DNA of 64,000 nt from Arthonia radiata (taxonomy: Eukaryota; Ascomycota; Arthoniomycetes; Arthoniales; Arthoniaceae), in contig PSQN01000010.1 in the NCBI GenBank assembly GCA_002989075.1, positions 434,001-498,000 on the forward strand. The letters are read 5' to 3'. A model generated the notes under the pieces. That model was not told the DNA's origin, searched no databases, and saw only the letters and a program-made list of their open reading frames with translations. Numbering within the stretch: position 1 is the stretch's first letter; each line of letters opens with the position of its first letter. Positions 1-11,037 of this stretch are shown piece by piece. Position numbers and translations under genes: made by a program.

Positions 1-540
1 TAGAGATACTACTATATTAATCTAGTTCTAATTCTAGCTATATAGACTCTATATATATATATATAAGCTATAGATAAATTAGAGTCTATTTAGTTATAAA
101 CTAATTTAAACTAATTTACTATATTATAAAGAAATTTAATTATACTTATTTTAGCTATTTTGATTATTAATCTAAATTAAGGAATTAATTTCTATAATAG
201 TAGGTACTTACTTTAAATAAAAAATTTAGCTAATATACTATTTTAGAAATAATTTTTAATGTCTCTATAAGACTTTAGTGTTTCTTTCTATATACTTATA
301 CAACAAATTAGGTAAATAGTATAGAAATTAATTTATAACTCTTTATACAACTTTATAGTTTCTATACTAGATAACAAACTAGATAGAAAGTATTTAAGTA
401 TTAAAAATATACTAGATTACTAAGTATACTACTATAATAGACTTATAACTACTAATAATAGTAAATATTAAAGATTTAAGAAAATTTTTTATTATAAAGT
501 AAGCTTTTAGATTAAATCTACATTCTATAATATTATTAGT
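1..540. repeat. AT-rich repeat remnant, RIP-like
   Basis: This stretch is almost entirely A, T and TpA-rich words (ctatata, taattta, ctaatt) with nearly no CpG, and it ends sharply near base 541, where base composition returns to that of the gene-rich DNA. Such blocks in filamentous ascomycetes are usually repeats mutated by repeat-induced point mutation (C to T, mostly at CpA). No reading frame, terminal repeat or recognisable transposon domain survives, so the element class cannot be named. It touches the window edge, so its full length is unknown. Confidence 0.75.
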
Positions 541-1541
541 AGGGGCCGCTATTATAAGATCTAGGGTTAATAATTTTATTTTTACTCTTAGACCTAGCTT
601 AGCTCAGAGGCTCTATTGATTCTCTGTCATCTTTCCTATTGTAGTCATTTTTGGCTATATCTAGCCGTGTGCAAGGTCTTATGCGCCGTGCTCTTTAGCC
701 TTGGCGCGCTGGTAGGAATAAGGAATGTTGGTGATTGCAGAGCGTTTGAGGCCACTGGGACTACTTGAGAAGGTGCAGAAGTACGATCACCTCACCGTGA
801 ATCTTATTTGTCGACAAAATTGGTGTACCAGTGCCATTGAGCCACCGAAAAAAGTAAGCGCGTTGACAATGCCATGCAGCTGACAGGCATGTACAGCTGC
901 CAAGATCGAAAGTGATCGGATAGGGCAATGTTTGCGACTTCGTGTCGATACCACCTCCTCGTACAGCGTTGGGTGAGCGCTGCATTCATCTGGCCCCGCT
1001 GTGATGCTGGAAGTGAGCAGGCCGAGTTCTTTCAGATACGGTACACGGCTGGAGTTTATATCGTCCTGAAATAGTCCGCCAACTGGGAGCTTTGGTAGAA
1101 ACCAAGCGCGAGAATGCAATCGAACGTTCAGAATATGTCCGCCATGATACAATGGGTTGGTTCCTCTCGAGCAGTCTAGTATGCTAGGATCGAAATGGCT
1201 ACAAGATGCCCATATCAGCTCAACCGCCTGCGAGCCGCGTATATGGCGCCGAATTTCAAGGATTCCCCGTTTGGACTCTCACGTAAGCAACAGCGGCCGA
1301 CCTCGTGGCTGGCTGTGGCAAGTAGGGACTGAAACCAGGTATACGCATCCTACGCAAAAGTGCAGCGTTATCGGCCTACGTCTCTATTTAAGAGGGGGGA
1401 TTTGCTCTTCATCTCTCGTTGCTCGCTCACCAATCGATTTGCTTCTCTCCACCGTTCAACAATTTATCAAAATATCGGGCACTGTAAAGTTCAGCAGCCG
1501 CGTCAAAAGCAACAGATCAACTCTCCCAAAACCATCACAGA
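541..1541. other. Stretch without a recognised gene
   Basis: Open frames here on both strands are short, overlap one another and show no recognisable motif. A TATA-like TATTTAAG at 1385-1392 lies about 150 nt before the start of the small secreted protein at 1542 and could belong to its promoter. Nothing else is supported. Confidence 0.4.
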
Positions 1542-1940
1542 ATGCGCATCCCCCTCCTTTTCTCTATCGCAGCCCTTGCAGCCCTAACGCACGCTCAACT
1601 CTCCGTCTCGCTCGGCGACGACAATGACAACCATGATGGTGGCCTAATTGATTTCGACTCCAATGACGACAGAGACTCACGGAAATCCAGCAGCTCCTCC
1701 ATCTCCTCAGTCACCAGCGCCGCGACATCCTCGATTTCTTCGCTGTCGTCTGAACTGTCTACGGCGGCTACCGCGACCGACGCCAGCGCCATCAGCTCTT
1801 CGATTCAAGAAGAAATCAGCCGTGTGAGCAGTTCGGCGTCTTCGGCAACGGCGACAGCAGATGCAGCGGCAGAGACCATGGGTAGTCGAATTGGTGGCGT
1901 GGCGATATTGGCAGCGGCGGGGGTGATGGCGGTGATTTGA
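1542..1940 (+). CDS. Small secreted Ser-rich protein, possibly GPI-anchored
   Basis: A single exon encodes 132 residues. The first 18 form a typical signal peptide (Met-Arg, hydrophobic core, cut likely after THA). An acidic Asp/Asn-rich patch follows (about residues 24-45), then a long Ser/Thr/Ala-rich segment that would be heavily O-glycosylated. The last 20 residues are hydrophobic after a small-residue GSRIGG stretch, which fits a GPI-attachment tail. These features match fungal cell-surface or cell-wall proteins in general; no specific family is recognised. There are no cysteines, so it is not a Cys-rich effector. It lies next to an AT-rich repeat block, as accessory secreted genes often do. 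Expression cannot be judged from sequence. Confidence 0.6.
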   Translation: MRIPLLFSIAALAALTHAQLSVSLGDDNDNHDGGLIDFDSNDDRDSRKSSSSSISSVTSAATSSISSLSSELSTAATATDASAISSSIQEEISRVSSSASSATATADAAAETMGSRIGGVAILAAAGVMAVI

Positions 1941-2547
1941 GACATGATAGAAAATGTGGCGGCTACGGCATGGCGTGCGGCGTCGAGCAAATCAATGGGA
2001 TCCATATAGGTTGACAATCTTGAGTTGAGCTTGAAAACATCGATTCTGTGGTACTCTGGCGTTGCATTGTAGTTGAACTTGAGGCTCGAAACACGATTAT
2101 CTTGCATGGAGCATTATCTAGTCTTGGTGATGTGTTGTGGCGATACTGAAAAACAAGTGCAGCTACTGCGGTATACTCCCAGTTCTTGACATAAATGTTG
2201 TCCAAGGGTAATCGTCGCTGGCAGTGGATTGTGTTATCATAGCACTCTCCCAAAAATGAATGGCGAACGTGCGGGCAGTGCCAGTCTGACCTCCGCGCAG
2301 TGCCCACAGCTCTTTCAGCCGCCAACAAAATTATTGGAGCAGGACCATGCGTGCGATGCGATATTCACACGAGGATAGATGAAGGGTCTCAACAAATTTT
2401 GGGCAAGATCTCCTGGCTGGAACATGATCAGGATGAGCACGGCTGCAATGTGTGTCTCTATTTATGATTTACCGTTGGTGAAGAGGTTGTTGCCTGAGTA
2501 CCTAGCATGATCGAGGACGCTTGTCGAACCATCCTTGTTTCATGCAC
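1941..2547. other. Intergenic, no recognised gene
   Basis: This is the space between the convergent ends of the small secreted protein and the alcohol dehydrogenase. Only short frames without motifs are present. It probably holds both 3' ends. Confidence 0.4.
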
Positions 2548-4527
2548 TCACCACTCTAGTACCGCCTTGATAACAGTCCCACTATGTAGTGCAGCTAGAG
2601 CATCCTTCCACGCCTCTGCTGGGTAGCGCTTTTCGAGCCGGTCCAGAGGGAGCTGCCCTGTCCGATACCAGTCGATCAGCATGGCAATGCTGTGATCTGG
2701 GTCTGCGTCTCCCTGAATGGTGCCGACAAAGTGGATGCCATCTGCATTTGTACGTCAGCCTATATGGTATTGGCGACTTATCCGTTCGGCACAAGAAAGA
2801 CAAGGTGGAAAAATACCACAACCTGGTCATAGGTGACGGTTGTGGGCTTCGAAGCGCTATGCTTACCTTTCATGTGCTCTGGAAGACCTATCGAAAGCGT
2901 AGAGCCAGGGCCACTATTAGTGATTTGTATTACAGTACCAAGCGGACTGACCGCTTTGAGAGCCTCTTGCAATACTGCTGGAATACCAGTAGTATCCACG
3001 ATTATGGAGGGTCCGAGAGGTAGCGGCGCAAAGTGATCGTACGGTGGCAACATCCGTATCTGCGAAGCCAAGCTATTGCCACTGCTTACGCTGCTGCTAT
3101 TGATTTGATGTGTAACGCCGAATTCCTTGGCTTTGTCCAGCCTGGACTGAACTAGATCGATGCCGACAATAGTCTTTACTCCACGAATACGTGCTGCCTG
3201 CGAGAACAAACACGTAAGCTCAAACGTGTCATTTTAAGTTGCTGTTATCGCCAAATAACAGCGCTAACTCCACAAAGGAACCACTTCTAGCTTACCGTGA
3301 CCGCAGATATACCCACCGCTCCGAGTCCAATGACGGCGACTGTATCGGTCACCTCTGGCTTCGCAACGTTGGTGATAGCACAAGCGCCTGTTTGAACGCC
3401 GCAACCTGAACGTTTGAAAGCTCGTGAGCTCGGGAAAGACTGCGAGCTGTGGGAACATGAACTCACCAAGCGGAGCGAAGATGCTCATTTCAGCCTGCTC
3501 GCGAATAAGGAGCTTTGCATTGACCACGGAACTCTCCTTCACTGATGACAAGAATGGTTAGTCTGATTATATTTAAAGCAACGGTTCCGTTTCCGCATGC
3601 TGACCAAGAGCAATACTGCTGAAGCTACTTTGCCCGAAGTAACCTGCTGGAATGATTCGCTTGCGTCCAGTTCCGTCATCGAGTAGTCTCCCATCTTCAC
3701 GGTCATTGGCAAGCATGTAATTGGGTTCGCAAGCATGTATCGTTAAAGGGTTGTTTTGACGGCAATGCGCGGGGTGACCCGTATGACACATATAGCAAGC
3801 TAGAGCAATAGGGGTCAGCACAATGCATTCCGAGAGAGCACATAAGCGGGTGTATTTTGCTTTCAAAATGCGCGTATTCAATCACCGCCTCCTGCTTCAA
3901 CGACTGAAAGCCCTTGGAAAATGAACAGAAGAAACAGTCTGGAGACGGCAGACTTACCCCCGCATCGCGGGAATGACAAGAGCACTGGATCTCCAACCGC
4001 GCATCGACGGACTGATGGATGTGTCCTTAGCACAATACCGGAACCTGGCTACGCCGTTAGAACACTATAAGGAAAGAAACATCAAGCGATCGCGAAGTGG
4101 AGATCTGACAACGGTATGGCTGTGGTGAGAATTGATGGTATAGAAATGCTAGGCAACGGATCGTAGCCGTGCTAGCGTTGCTCATCTCATATGTGCTAAT
4201 GATGTTCTGAGAACCGTAGCAAGTGACCCTATGCTAAGCTTCTAGAACTACACCTGGCTCAACCTTTGCGCGTCTCTGTGGACTAGATACGCGATGCCGT
4301 AGGCGCCACTAAGCGGCTTAGATGGATGACTGACCTTCATGACCCAAGATGCGCGGGCATATGCCACCAACGTTCTGCACATCTGTATGACAAATGCCAG
4401 TCGCTACTGTCTGGACCAGTAGCTCGTGTTCTCCGGGTTCTCGTATTAGCACATCCTCTAATCGCCACTCACTCGGCGAGTAGGTAACGAGGGCTTTGCA
4501 CGGCAGTGCATAGTCTGCAGGCTTCAT
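2548..4527 (-). CDS. Zinc-dependent alcohol dehydrogenase (aryl-alcohol type)
   Basis: Seven exons can be joined (4527-4335, 4044-3958, 3799-3605, 3541-3467, 3405-3296, 3197-2867, 2741-2548) into a 394-residue medium-chain dehydrogenase, the usual family length. It would oxidise an alcohol or reduce an aldehyde with NAD(P). Catalytic zinc ligands are visible in GICHTD and GHEG and in the GCGVQTG motif. The structural-zinc loop reads CGACYMCHTGHPAHC, and the Rossmann motif is GLGAVG. The start at 4527 precedes the conserved N-terminal strand. Intron 1 is long (290 nt). Intron 2 (3957-3800, 158 nt) is a copy of a repeat found twice more at 38.04-38.35 kb and splits the structural-zinc loop between its first Cys-Gly and Ala-Cys. 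The substrate cannot be told; similarity is to aryl/benzyl-alcohol dehydrogenases. Confidence 0.85.
3800..3957 (-). repeat. Introner-like element copy 1, acting as an intron
   Basis: On the minus strand the sequence begins GTAAGTCTGCCGTCTCC and ends with the branch-like GTGCTGAC 19 nt before TTGCTCTAG, so it has complete splice signals. Removing it joins codons GGG G and CT TGC into the dehydrogenase motif CGACYMC. It shares ordered blocks (TTCTTCTGTT, GGGCTTTCAGTCGTT, GCTCTCTC, GCATTGTGCTGA) with two copies at 38043-38352. Other introns in this window do not show these blocks. Introner-like elements are near-identical spliceosomal introns that multiply in some Dothideomycetes; assignment here rests on this window only. 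Confidence 0.8.
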
Positions 4528-4718
4528 GACTAGTGTGTAAAACCAGGCGGGAGAGGGTCGTGACCGTGACAAGCCAGAAAGACGGCATATGTAAGGAAGT
4601 ACAGAACACCCCACGAAGACCCCGGACTAAGTATGCCCCGAGAGCTTTATGAGCTTCATCGACTGGCCTCGGCAGCAAGTGGCTGATGCACATTGACTTT
4701 GTCGCCTGGGAACGTGTA

Positions 4719-5460
4719 CTAAGTGGTGACGCGACTGAACGGACTGGTAGCAGCAGCGGCGTTGGCGTCGAAGCTGAATAGTGTCGTGAGATACAAGGCA
4801 ACAAAGCGGGTGATGTCGTCAGTAACGCTGGTAGACGGACTGACACCTGATAACATAGGAGCGGTTCGTGTTGCAGCAGCCGTGGCAGGAGCAGCTTTGG
4901 GGGTTTTCGCAGTAGTTGAAGTAGACGTGGCAGATGCGCCGGAAAGCGTAGTGCCGCCCAGCACGTATCCTTTGGTACTGAACGCCGAGCTTTGCTTTGC
5001 TGGTGCTTGCGCGGCTGCAGAGGAGGCAGACATGATTGCCGCTCGAAGGGCTGCCGCGTTGGCACCCTTGACTGTGTCTGACACCACACCGTTTCTCAAT
5101 ATTAGGAAGGTGGGCATTCTGCGGAGCAATCAGTAAGAGGCACCCAGCGATGGAGCTATTGAAATTCGTACGCTGATATGCCGTATTGACGGGCAATGTC
5201 TTGTTGACTATCGACATCGACCTTGACAAAGACCAATTTCCCTGGCTTTGCCTCTGACTGCGCAAGTTGCTCGAAGACGGGACTGATCATTTTGCAAGGT
5301 CCACACCCTTGTCGGACACCAATTAGCTTACAGGCAAGAGTCATGTCTCGGGGCTTCGAAGCATCTTACAATCAGCATAAAAGTCCATCACGACGTAACT
5401 GGATGATGATATGATAGCAGACAGGTGTGACGATGAGGTGATGGCGGTGACTGGCGCCAT
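4719..5460 (-). CDS. Thioredoxin with C-terminal extension
   Basis: Three exons (5460-5370, 5307-5172, 5118-4719) give a 208-residue protein. Splicing rebuilds the active site DWCGPCKM exactly at the first intron, and the second intron is placed before the cis-Pro motif AMPTF, both hallmarks of thioredoxin, a small disulfide reductase. The thioredoxin fold ends near residue 110. It is followed by about 60 Ala/Ser/Thr-rich residues and a tail containing a hydrophobic run (FVALYLTTLFSF), making the protein twice the usual 105 residues. The tail might anchor the protein to a membrane; this is inference. The start codon is 230 bp from the divergent Rdh54 gene, so they share an upstream region. 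Confidence 0.85.
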
Positions 5461-5690
5461 GACAACTGCCTTTGGGGATCACGAATTTGGGAGAGCGATG
5501 TTGAGTGTCGCAGCGGCGTGACTTGGATTATCGCTCGACGTTGGGTACTCTATACAAAGATTCACATCCGCGAGCTGAAGAAGAGAAGGTAACCTTTGTT
5601 CATGAAGTGTGACACGTGACTCGTGAGACACGTGACTCGCGCCATGGACGCGTCATGTAGGGCTGAGACGCGTCTGCTATAGAGCAATCC
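5461..5690. promoter_or_regulatory. Divergent promoter with paired ACGCGT and CACGTG boxes
   Basis: Between the thioredoxin and Rdh54 starts lie two CACGTG boxes (5613-5618, 5629-5634) inside a repeated ACACGTGACTCG word, then two ACGCGT boxes exactly 20 bp apart (5648-5653, 5668-5673). ACGCGT is the MCB element bound by the MBF cell-cycle factor in yeasts, which drives DNA replication and repair genes; here it faces a recombination-repair gene. The boxes are seen directly; their use is inferred. Their closeness to 5691 favours the downstream start at 5760. Confidence 0.5.
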
Positions 5691-8609
5691 ATGCATCCCA
5701 CCTCTGTTGCGCTGCGACATATTGCTGCGCTCGCTGGACCGTCTGCATCGACCGTTTCGATGCTGCGCAAACCCTTCAAGCCACCGCTTCTGTCGCAGCG
5801 GCCCTTTGGAAATGCCCGATCCGGAGATGAATTCCCTGTCCCCGACAGCAAGAAGAGGCGCCTCGACCCTCCACAACACATTTCGTCCTCTGTTCCTAGT
5901 GATGGTAGCGACGTTGAGACATCCAGCATATCTATGGCCAGCACCCAAGCAAATCTGAGCTCGCCCATCGCATCTGATCCAAGCGGCGTATCTCGCCACA
6001 CGGAAGATTTCTATAACATACTTTGGTAGGACAGCCACCTCTGCTGGACCTCAGACTCACACACTCACGCATCTTCCAGGCGCAAACCTTCTAACAAGAA
6101 GCATAAGACCTGGGACGGAGATGGCATTTTGACTCTCACGGATACCACAGCCCGACTGTTTGATGTTTCGGGCAAAGAGATGGGCTGCATACGGCACACC
6201 ACACCCATATTCACTGGATCAGTCTTGTACATGTCCGGGAAAGAGGTCGAAGTCGAGTCTTCGATCGCTAAAGCGGAATACTTAGCTGGCAAGCCATTCA
6301 TCGGATCAGCTGGAAAGCCTACAGTGAGAGAGCTCGATGAGCAACTGCGGACGAGCGTAAAGTTCAATTCTAAGCCTTTGACTCCGCGAAAGAACGAGAT
6401 CGCCCACCACGATGACCCTCATGACCCGCCAAAGCCGAAAATTTTTGTGCCCTCTGCGCAAAGCTCACTGAAGTCTCAATACAAAAACCCTATGCAAGAC
6501 AAGAGCGCTGCACCGCAACCAAGTGGGCCAGGTCCAGTACCACGTCATGACGCGGAAGCCGCCGACGCCATCGTAATGACACGATTGCGGGAGGTTCTAA
6601 AAGGCAAACAACTTGTCGACGTGGTCGTCGACCCCATACTCTGCAAGAGTCTGCGGGAGCATCAGAAGCAAGGTGTCAAATTCATGTACGACTGCGTGAT
6701 GGGCTTGAAACCACAAGGCGTCAATGGCTGTATTCTGGCCGATGAGATGGGTTTGGGCAAGACTTTGCAAGTCATCACACTCATCTGGACGCTCATGAAG
6801 CAGAATCCCATCTACAACGATCCGCCGGTGATCAAGAAAGCTGTCATCGTATGTCCGGCAACTGTCATAAAGAACTGGAGAAAGGAGTTTCGGAAGTGGC
6901 TTGGAGAGAGCAGAGTAGGTGTCTTTATCCTCGATGGGCCTAAAGCGCGCTTGAAAGACTTTACGCATGGACGTGCGTACAACGTGATGATAGTCGGATA
7001 CGAGCGGCTGCGGATCGTATCAGCGGAGCTGCAGAAATGTTCCAACATCGATCTTGTAGTGGCCGACGAAGGTCATCGACTCAAGACGGCGAATAACAAA
7101 TCAGCGCAAGCTATCAAGTCCTTGAACACTGACCGGCGCATCCTTCTCTCCGGAACGCCGCTCCAGAACGACCTGAGCGAATTTTTCTTTGCTGTCGACA
7201 TGGTGAACCCAGGCCTTCTCAGCAAAGCGAACACGTTCAAGAAAGAGTTTGAGACGCCCATCATGAGGAGCCGACAGCCCGACGCGACCACGAAGGAGGT
7301 CGAGAAAGGCAAAGCGAGGGCAGCTGAACTCTCTGAGCTAACGAACATCTTCATGCTGCGACGCACGTCGGACATCCTTGCCCAGTATCTACCGCCGAAA
7401 ACAGAAACCATCTTGTTCTGTAGGCCAACTTCGGTCCAGGCGCAAGTCTATCGAACAGTCCTCTCGTCCCCGGTATTTGGCGCGGTGCTGCGCTCACCCG
7501 AGACCGCTTTCAAGATGATCGATACGCTAAAGAAGCTCTGCAACAGCCCGAACCTCTTGAAGAAGAAACGTGATTCTGGGCCAGAAAAGAACGGCGAAAC
7601 TATCGACACGCTTCTCTCGGAAATACCGTCGTCCCTCTTGAACTTTCCTGGGGCTAGCGGAAAATTGCAGGTGCTGGACAGCATCCTTCATCAGATACGG
7701 AACAGGACCGAGGAGAAGGTGGTGATTGTATCTCATTACACGAACACTTTGGACTTCATCGGTGGTCTACTGGAGTCGCTCTCGTACTCTCACCTGCGCC
7801 TAGACGGGACGACTCCGACCTCCAAGCGTCAAGGGATCGTGGATCAGTTCAATCGAAGCGATGCCGACGACTGCTTCGCTTTCTTGCTGTCAGCCAAGGC
7901 TGGCGGTGCAGGCATCAATCTGATCGGCGCAAGCCGATTGATCTTGTTTGATGTCGACTGGAACCCAAGCACCGACGAGCAAGCCATGGCGCGTATCCAT
8001 CGAGATGGTCAGAAACAACACTGTCGCATCTACCGCCTGCTGACGCAAGGTGCTTTAGATGAGAAGATATTTCAGCGTCAAGTGGCCAAGCAAGCGCTTG
8101 CGGAAGCCGTAGTCGATGGCAAGGTCAGCGAGAGCACATTTACTGCCGACGAGCTAAGGCGGCTTTTCGAGCTCGATGAGTCGCCAGTGTGCCAGACGCA
8201 CTCGTTGCTGGGTTGCACATGCGAAGGAAAAGGCTCAGAGGTAATCGAGGAAGCATCAGATGCGACCTTGGATGATGGTGCGAATGCAGACGACCAGTCA
8301 AATGACAAGGGCACCGCCTCTGCTGATGACGAGCTCCTAGACTTGCCTACATTAGTCAAGGCGTCGACGGTGAACATGAACGCGCAGGAGCAGAGGATTG
8401 AGCGACAAAAGCGCAATCCCAAAGGCAGTAACCAGGCGGAGAAGCAGCGAATGCTCGCACTGATGAAATATGAGCACTTCGACCCCAAGCACCTCCAGCA
8501 GGCATCAGTTGAGGACGCGCCGAGCATTTTGGATGATGAGGTCTTGTTTGAGGTGCTGAGAGACACCGAGAAGATCGGTTACATCTTCACTAAGACGAGG
8601 ACGGGATGA
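5691..8609 (+). CDS. rdh54: Rdh54/Rad54B-type Swi2/Snf2 DNA translocase
   Basis: Two exons (5691-6025, 6080-8609) encode 954 residues. The protein is a nuclear ATPase that moves on double-stranded DNA and assists Rad51/Dmc1 strand exchange in homologous recombination. Visible helicase motifs are DEMGLGKT (Walker A, near residue 330), VVADEGHRLKT (motif II), LSGTPLQNDLSEF (motif III), SAKAGGAGINL and the final QAMARIHRDGQK. Rad54B/Rdh54 identity comes from the N-terminal KPFKPP patch, FYNILWRKPSNKKHKTW across the intron, and LIWTLMKQNP. An ATG at 5760 (MLRKPFKPP) matches the usual family start better than 5691 and would give 931 residues. Two ACGCGT boxes lie just upstream. The gene is convergent with the RTA1-like gene. 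Confidence 0.9.
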
Positions 8610-9023
8610 TGAAGCCAATCGATCTCGACTCGATCTCGCCACATGATAAACGGGCGACACATGTAGTGTTATGTTCAGCATAGCGAAGGAGTCAGGCTGG
8701 GCGTATGATGTAAATTATACCGACATCTATTACTTAAACATAGATCAACCATGTCAATAGCTGCGCGAAGAAATCTCACCGCGCAGACTCTTCTCGCGTG
8801 AGGTAACCGTGTCACTGAATGCCTCAGTCGGGCGTGAGATCTGCTTACGGAAGAGCGCAGAACGTCCGCATAGGAAGACAGACACATGACTAGCGACCAG
8901 TGAACGAATAGTGCGAGTAAAAGGGCATGTTGATGGATGGGTAGGACTGAGCTTATCCCAAGCGCGAAATGTGAGTATATCAAGTGACATTCATTGCTCT
9001 GTATTCATATAACAAGGAGACTT
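8610..9023. other. Intergenic, convergent 3' ends
   Basis: This is the space between the Rdh54 stop and the RTA1-like stop. No frame or motif is supported; it should hold both 3' untranslated regions. Confidence 0.4.
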
Positions 9024-10212
9024 TCAGGCTGCCGACTTCTCACTTCCGAGCCTAACAGCACCTCGAGAAGCACCCTCCCCCTCAGCGATAGGCCACTCTT
9101 CCGGCCTCAGCCAGAACTTGTCATGGCTTGGCTGCCCCTTCGTCATGCCTCCAATGTCTAGTGGGTCAATGAAGGTTTCCCACCTAGGGCGCCGGTCAAT
9201 CCAGCCGGGCCCAACACGTTCGGTGGTGGCGTCTACATCCAGATAGGTGTTCTTCGCCCGAGGCAGGAGCGTACCAGGGTGGATGATGTTGAGCCAGTAG
9301 GTGTACACTACCATCTGAGCCGCCTCGAAGACGTAGAGGTACCTGGACGCCTTTATTAGCAATGCTGTCATTGCCGTACGAGGCTGTATTAGAAGGGACT
9401 CACCACTCCTGCCCGGACGTTACCCGACAAACGCTTCCACACTCGTACAGTGACGTCGCGGAAAACGCCTGTATCGCGCGAAACAGACAGCGCGACAATA
9501 TGAGTGTCGAGGTCCCAAACAGCATGAAACACAGCATGCGCACCCGCCGCGTCAAGACGCCCGCTCGCTGCGCGCGTCGGTACATCACCCCCACAATCGC
9601 CAGATAGGTCACCTCCACCACCGCCTGCAGCACCAGGGAGATACTAATCAGCGTCGTGCCAACCTTGTACTGCGTCGCATCCGGCGGCACCTCTGACAGG
9701 CCGTCGGCAATCCTCGGAGCGCCCGCTCCAGTCAAGCTCTCGACGATCATGCCCAGGTAAACGAACACCCAGATGACGCGATACGGATGCAACGGAGCGT
9801 GCATGGGCAGGTACACCATTAGCCGACCCAGGATATTGTATTCGGCTGCGGCGTAGATGGGCGGGCCGGCGTAGACGAGAACGGCCTGAGAGATATAGAG
9901 AGCGCGGTTGAGATCGGAGTTTTCGGTGCGGAACGTGGAGGCGGCGCGTACGATCCAGCCAGTCATGAAGACGAGGCCGCCCCAAACCATGAAGAACATG
10001 AGGCGCCATGATTTGTAGCGGCTGTGAGGGGCTTGTCAGTGGAAGGATGGGGGTGGGAGCTGTAAGGCAGGGAAGATGAGGGTGGCGTACATATTTTGGT
10101 AGATGTGCACGAAGAGCGAGATCCCGATGAGTATGGAGAAGGCGATGGCGGCACCATGGTTGGGCTTGTAAGGATAGAGGCTCGTGGAAGCGTCTTGGTG
10201 GTCTGAAGCCAT
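9024..10212 (-). CDS. RTA1-like multispan membrane protein
   Basis: Three exons (10212-10091, 10021-9404, 9342-9024) encode 352 residues with about seven hydrophobic segments. The order of motifs fits the fungal RTA1 family: a first span in exon 1, SWRLMFFMVWG, then GPPIYAAAEYNILGRLM, the Gly/Ala-rich QYKVGTTLISISLVLQ stretch, RCLFRAIQ, and WYLYVFEAAQM in the last exon. Members include yeast Rta1, Rtm1 and Rsb1, linked to resistance against 7-aminocholesterol, molasses toxicants or sphingoid bases, as exporters or lipid translocators in the plasma membrane. The tail of about 70 residues is polar and cytosolic. Substrate and role in this organism are unknown. Confidence 0.85.
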
Positions 10213-11037
10213 CTTGAATTATTTGCACTATGTTGAACGACGGAGGTGAGGATGTCAGCGGGACCTCATGTCATTCAAATATTGCCTGCGAACATGGAAG
10301 GATGGTAAAAAGACGAGACACTAAGCGAGCTGAGCCATGCAAGGCTCCAGGCTCCAAAATTAGGAGACTCTACTCAGGGTAACCTCGACGAGAGGTCTGA
10401 AGGAGAATAGCGGAGCGTGGATAAGTGCAGTTGACCGATGTTCTTAATTCGCAACCATGCAGGAAATGACAGCTATTGCCCTAAATTTGATCACGCATGC
10501 ATGGCGGAGTGGCCGCTGCTTAGTGGTCTGACGAGGCAGCGAACTCAGGTCCCGTCCTCACCTTCACGAATCACGACAAGCGCGGTCCGTCCGCACGCAT
10601 GTCAGCTTTCACACGGGAAGCTATCCTGACTCCGACTATTGACAGAGGACAACAGGCAAAGGTCAGCGTTCCGGTGAAGGGAGATCGTCGTTGCGAGGAC
10701 ATGGCTCAGCACGTGGCAGTGTCTGTATCCCCGTTTCATCACTCCACCCCATGCTAACCAGATCGGGGTCGGTACCGCGCGACTGGATGAGACAGCCCAG
10801 GCTGCACAATTACTCCACGGCTGATCTTTATACCACCGTACTAGAAATCATAATGATGGAAATTTCAAGCCATGATGCGGATATCTTCAAGACTGTCCAC
10901 ACCTGGTGTGCTCTTCGAGATTCACTAGCCGGCCTGAAAGACTGATCAGCGGTCGTATTCACATTGCAATGCCATGCTAATTCCAACGCCATTGCCATGC
11001 TGTTCCAAATTCACACGCCCTCCTCCTTCAAGATCAC
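10213..11037. other. Intergenic, no recognised gene
   Basis: This separates the RTA1-like start from the Hsp104 stop. Several short frames exist but carry no motif and no plausible splice partners. No tRNA with a proper B box was found. Confidence 0.4.

Noticed and set aside
4045-4334. Long first intron of the dehydrogenase as another introner-like copy
   Set aside because: It lacks all shared blocks of the family (TTCTTCTGTT, GGGCTTTCAGTC, GCATTGTGCTGA) and is almost twice as long.
4723-5136. Plus-strand 137-codon open frame
   Set aside because: It is antisense to the thioredoxin C-terminal exon, and its Ala/Val-rich composition is explained by the Ala/Ser/Thr-rich codons on the other strand.
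10498-10575. tRNA-like start (GGCGGAGTGGCC) in an intergenic region
   Set aside because: There is no matching acceptor stem, no GGTTCGAATCC-type B box and no cloverleaf on inspection.
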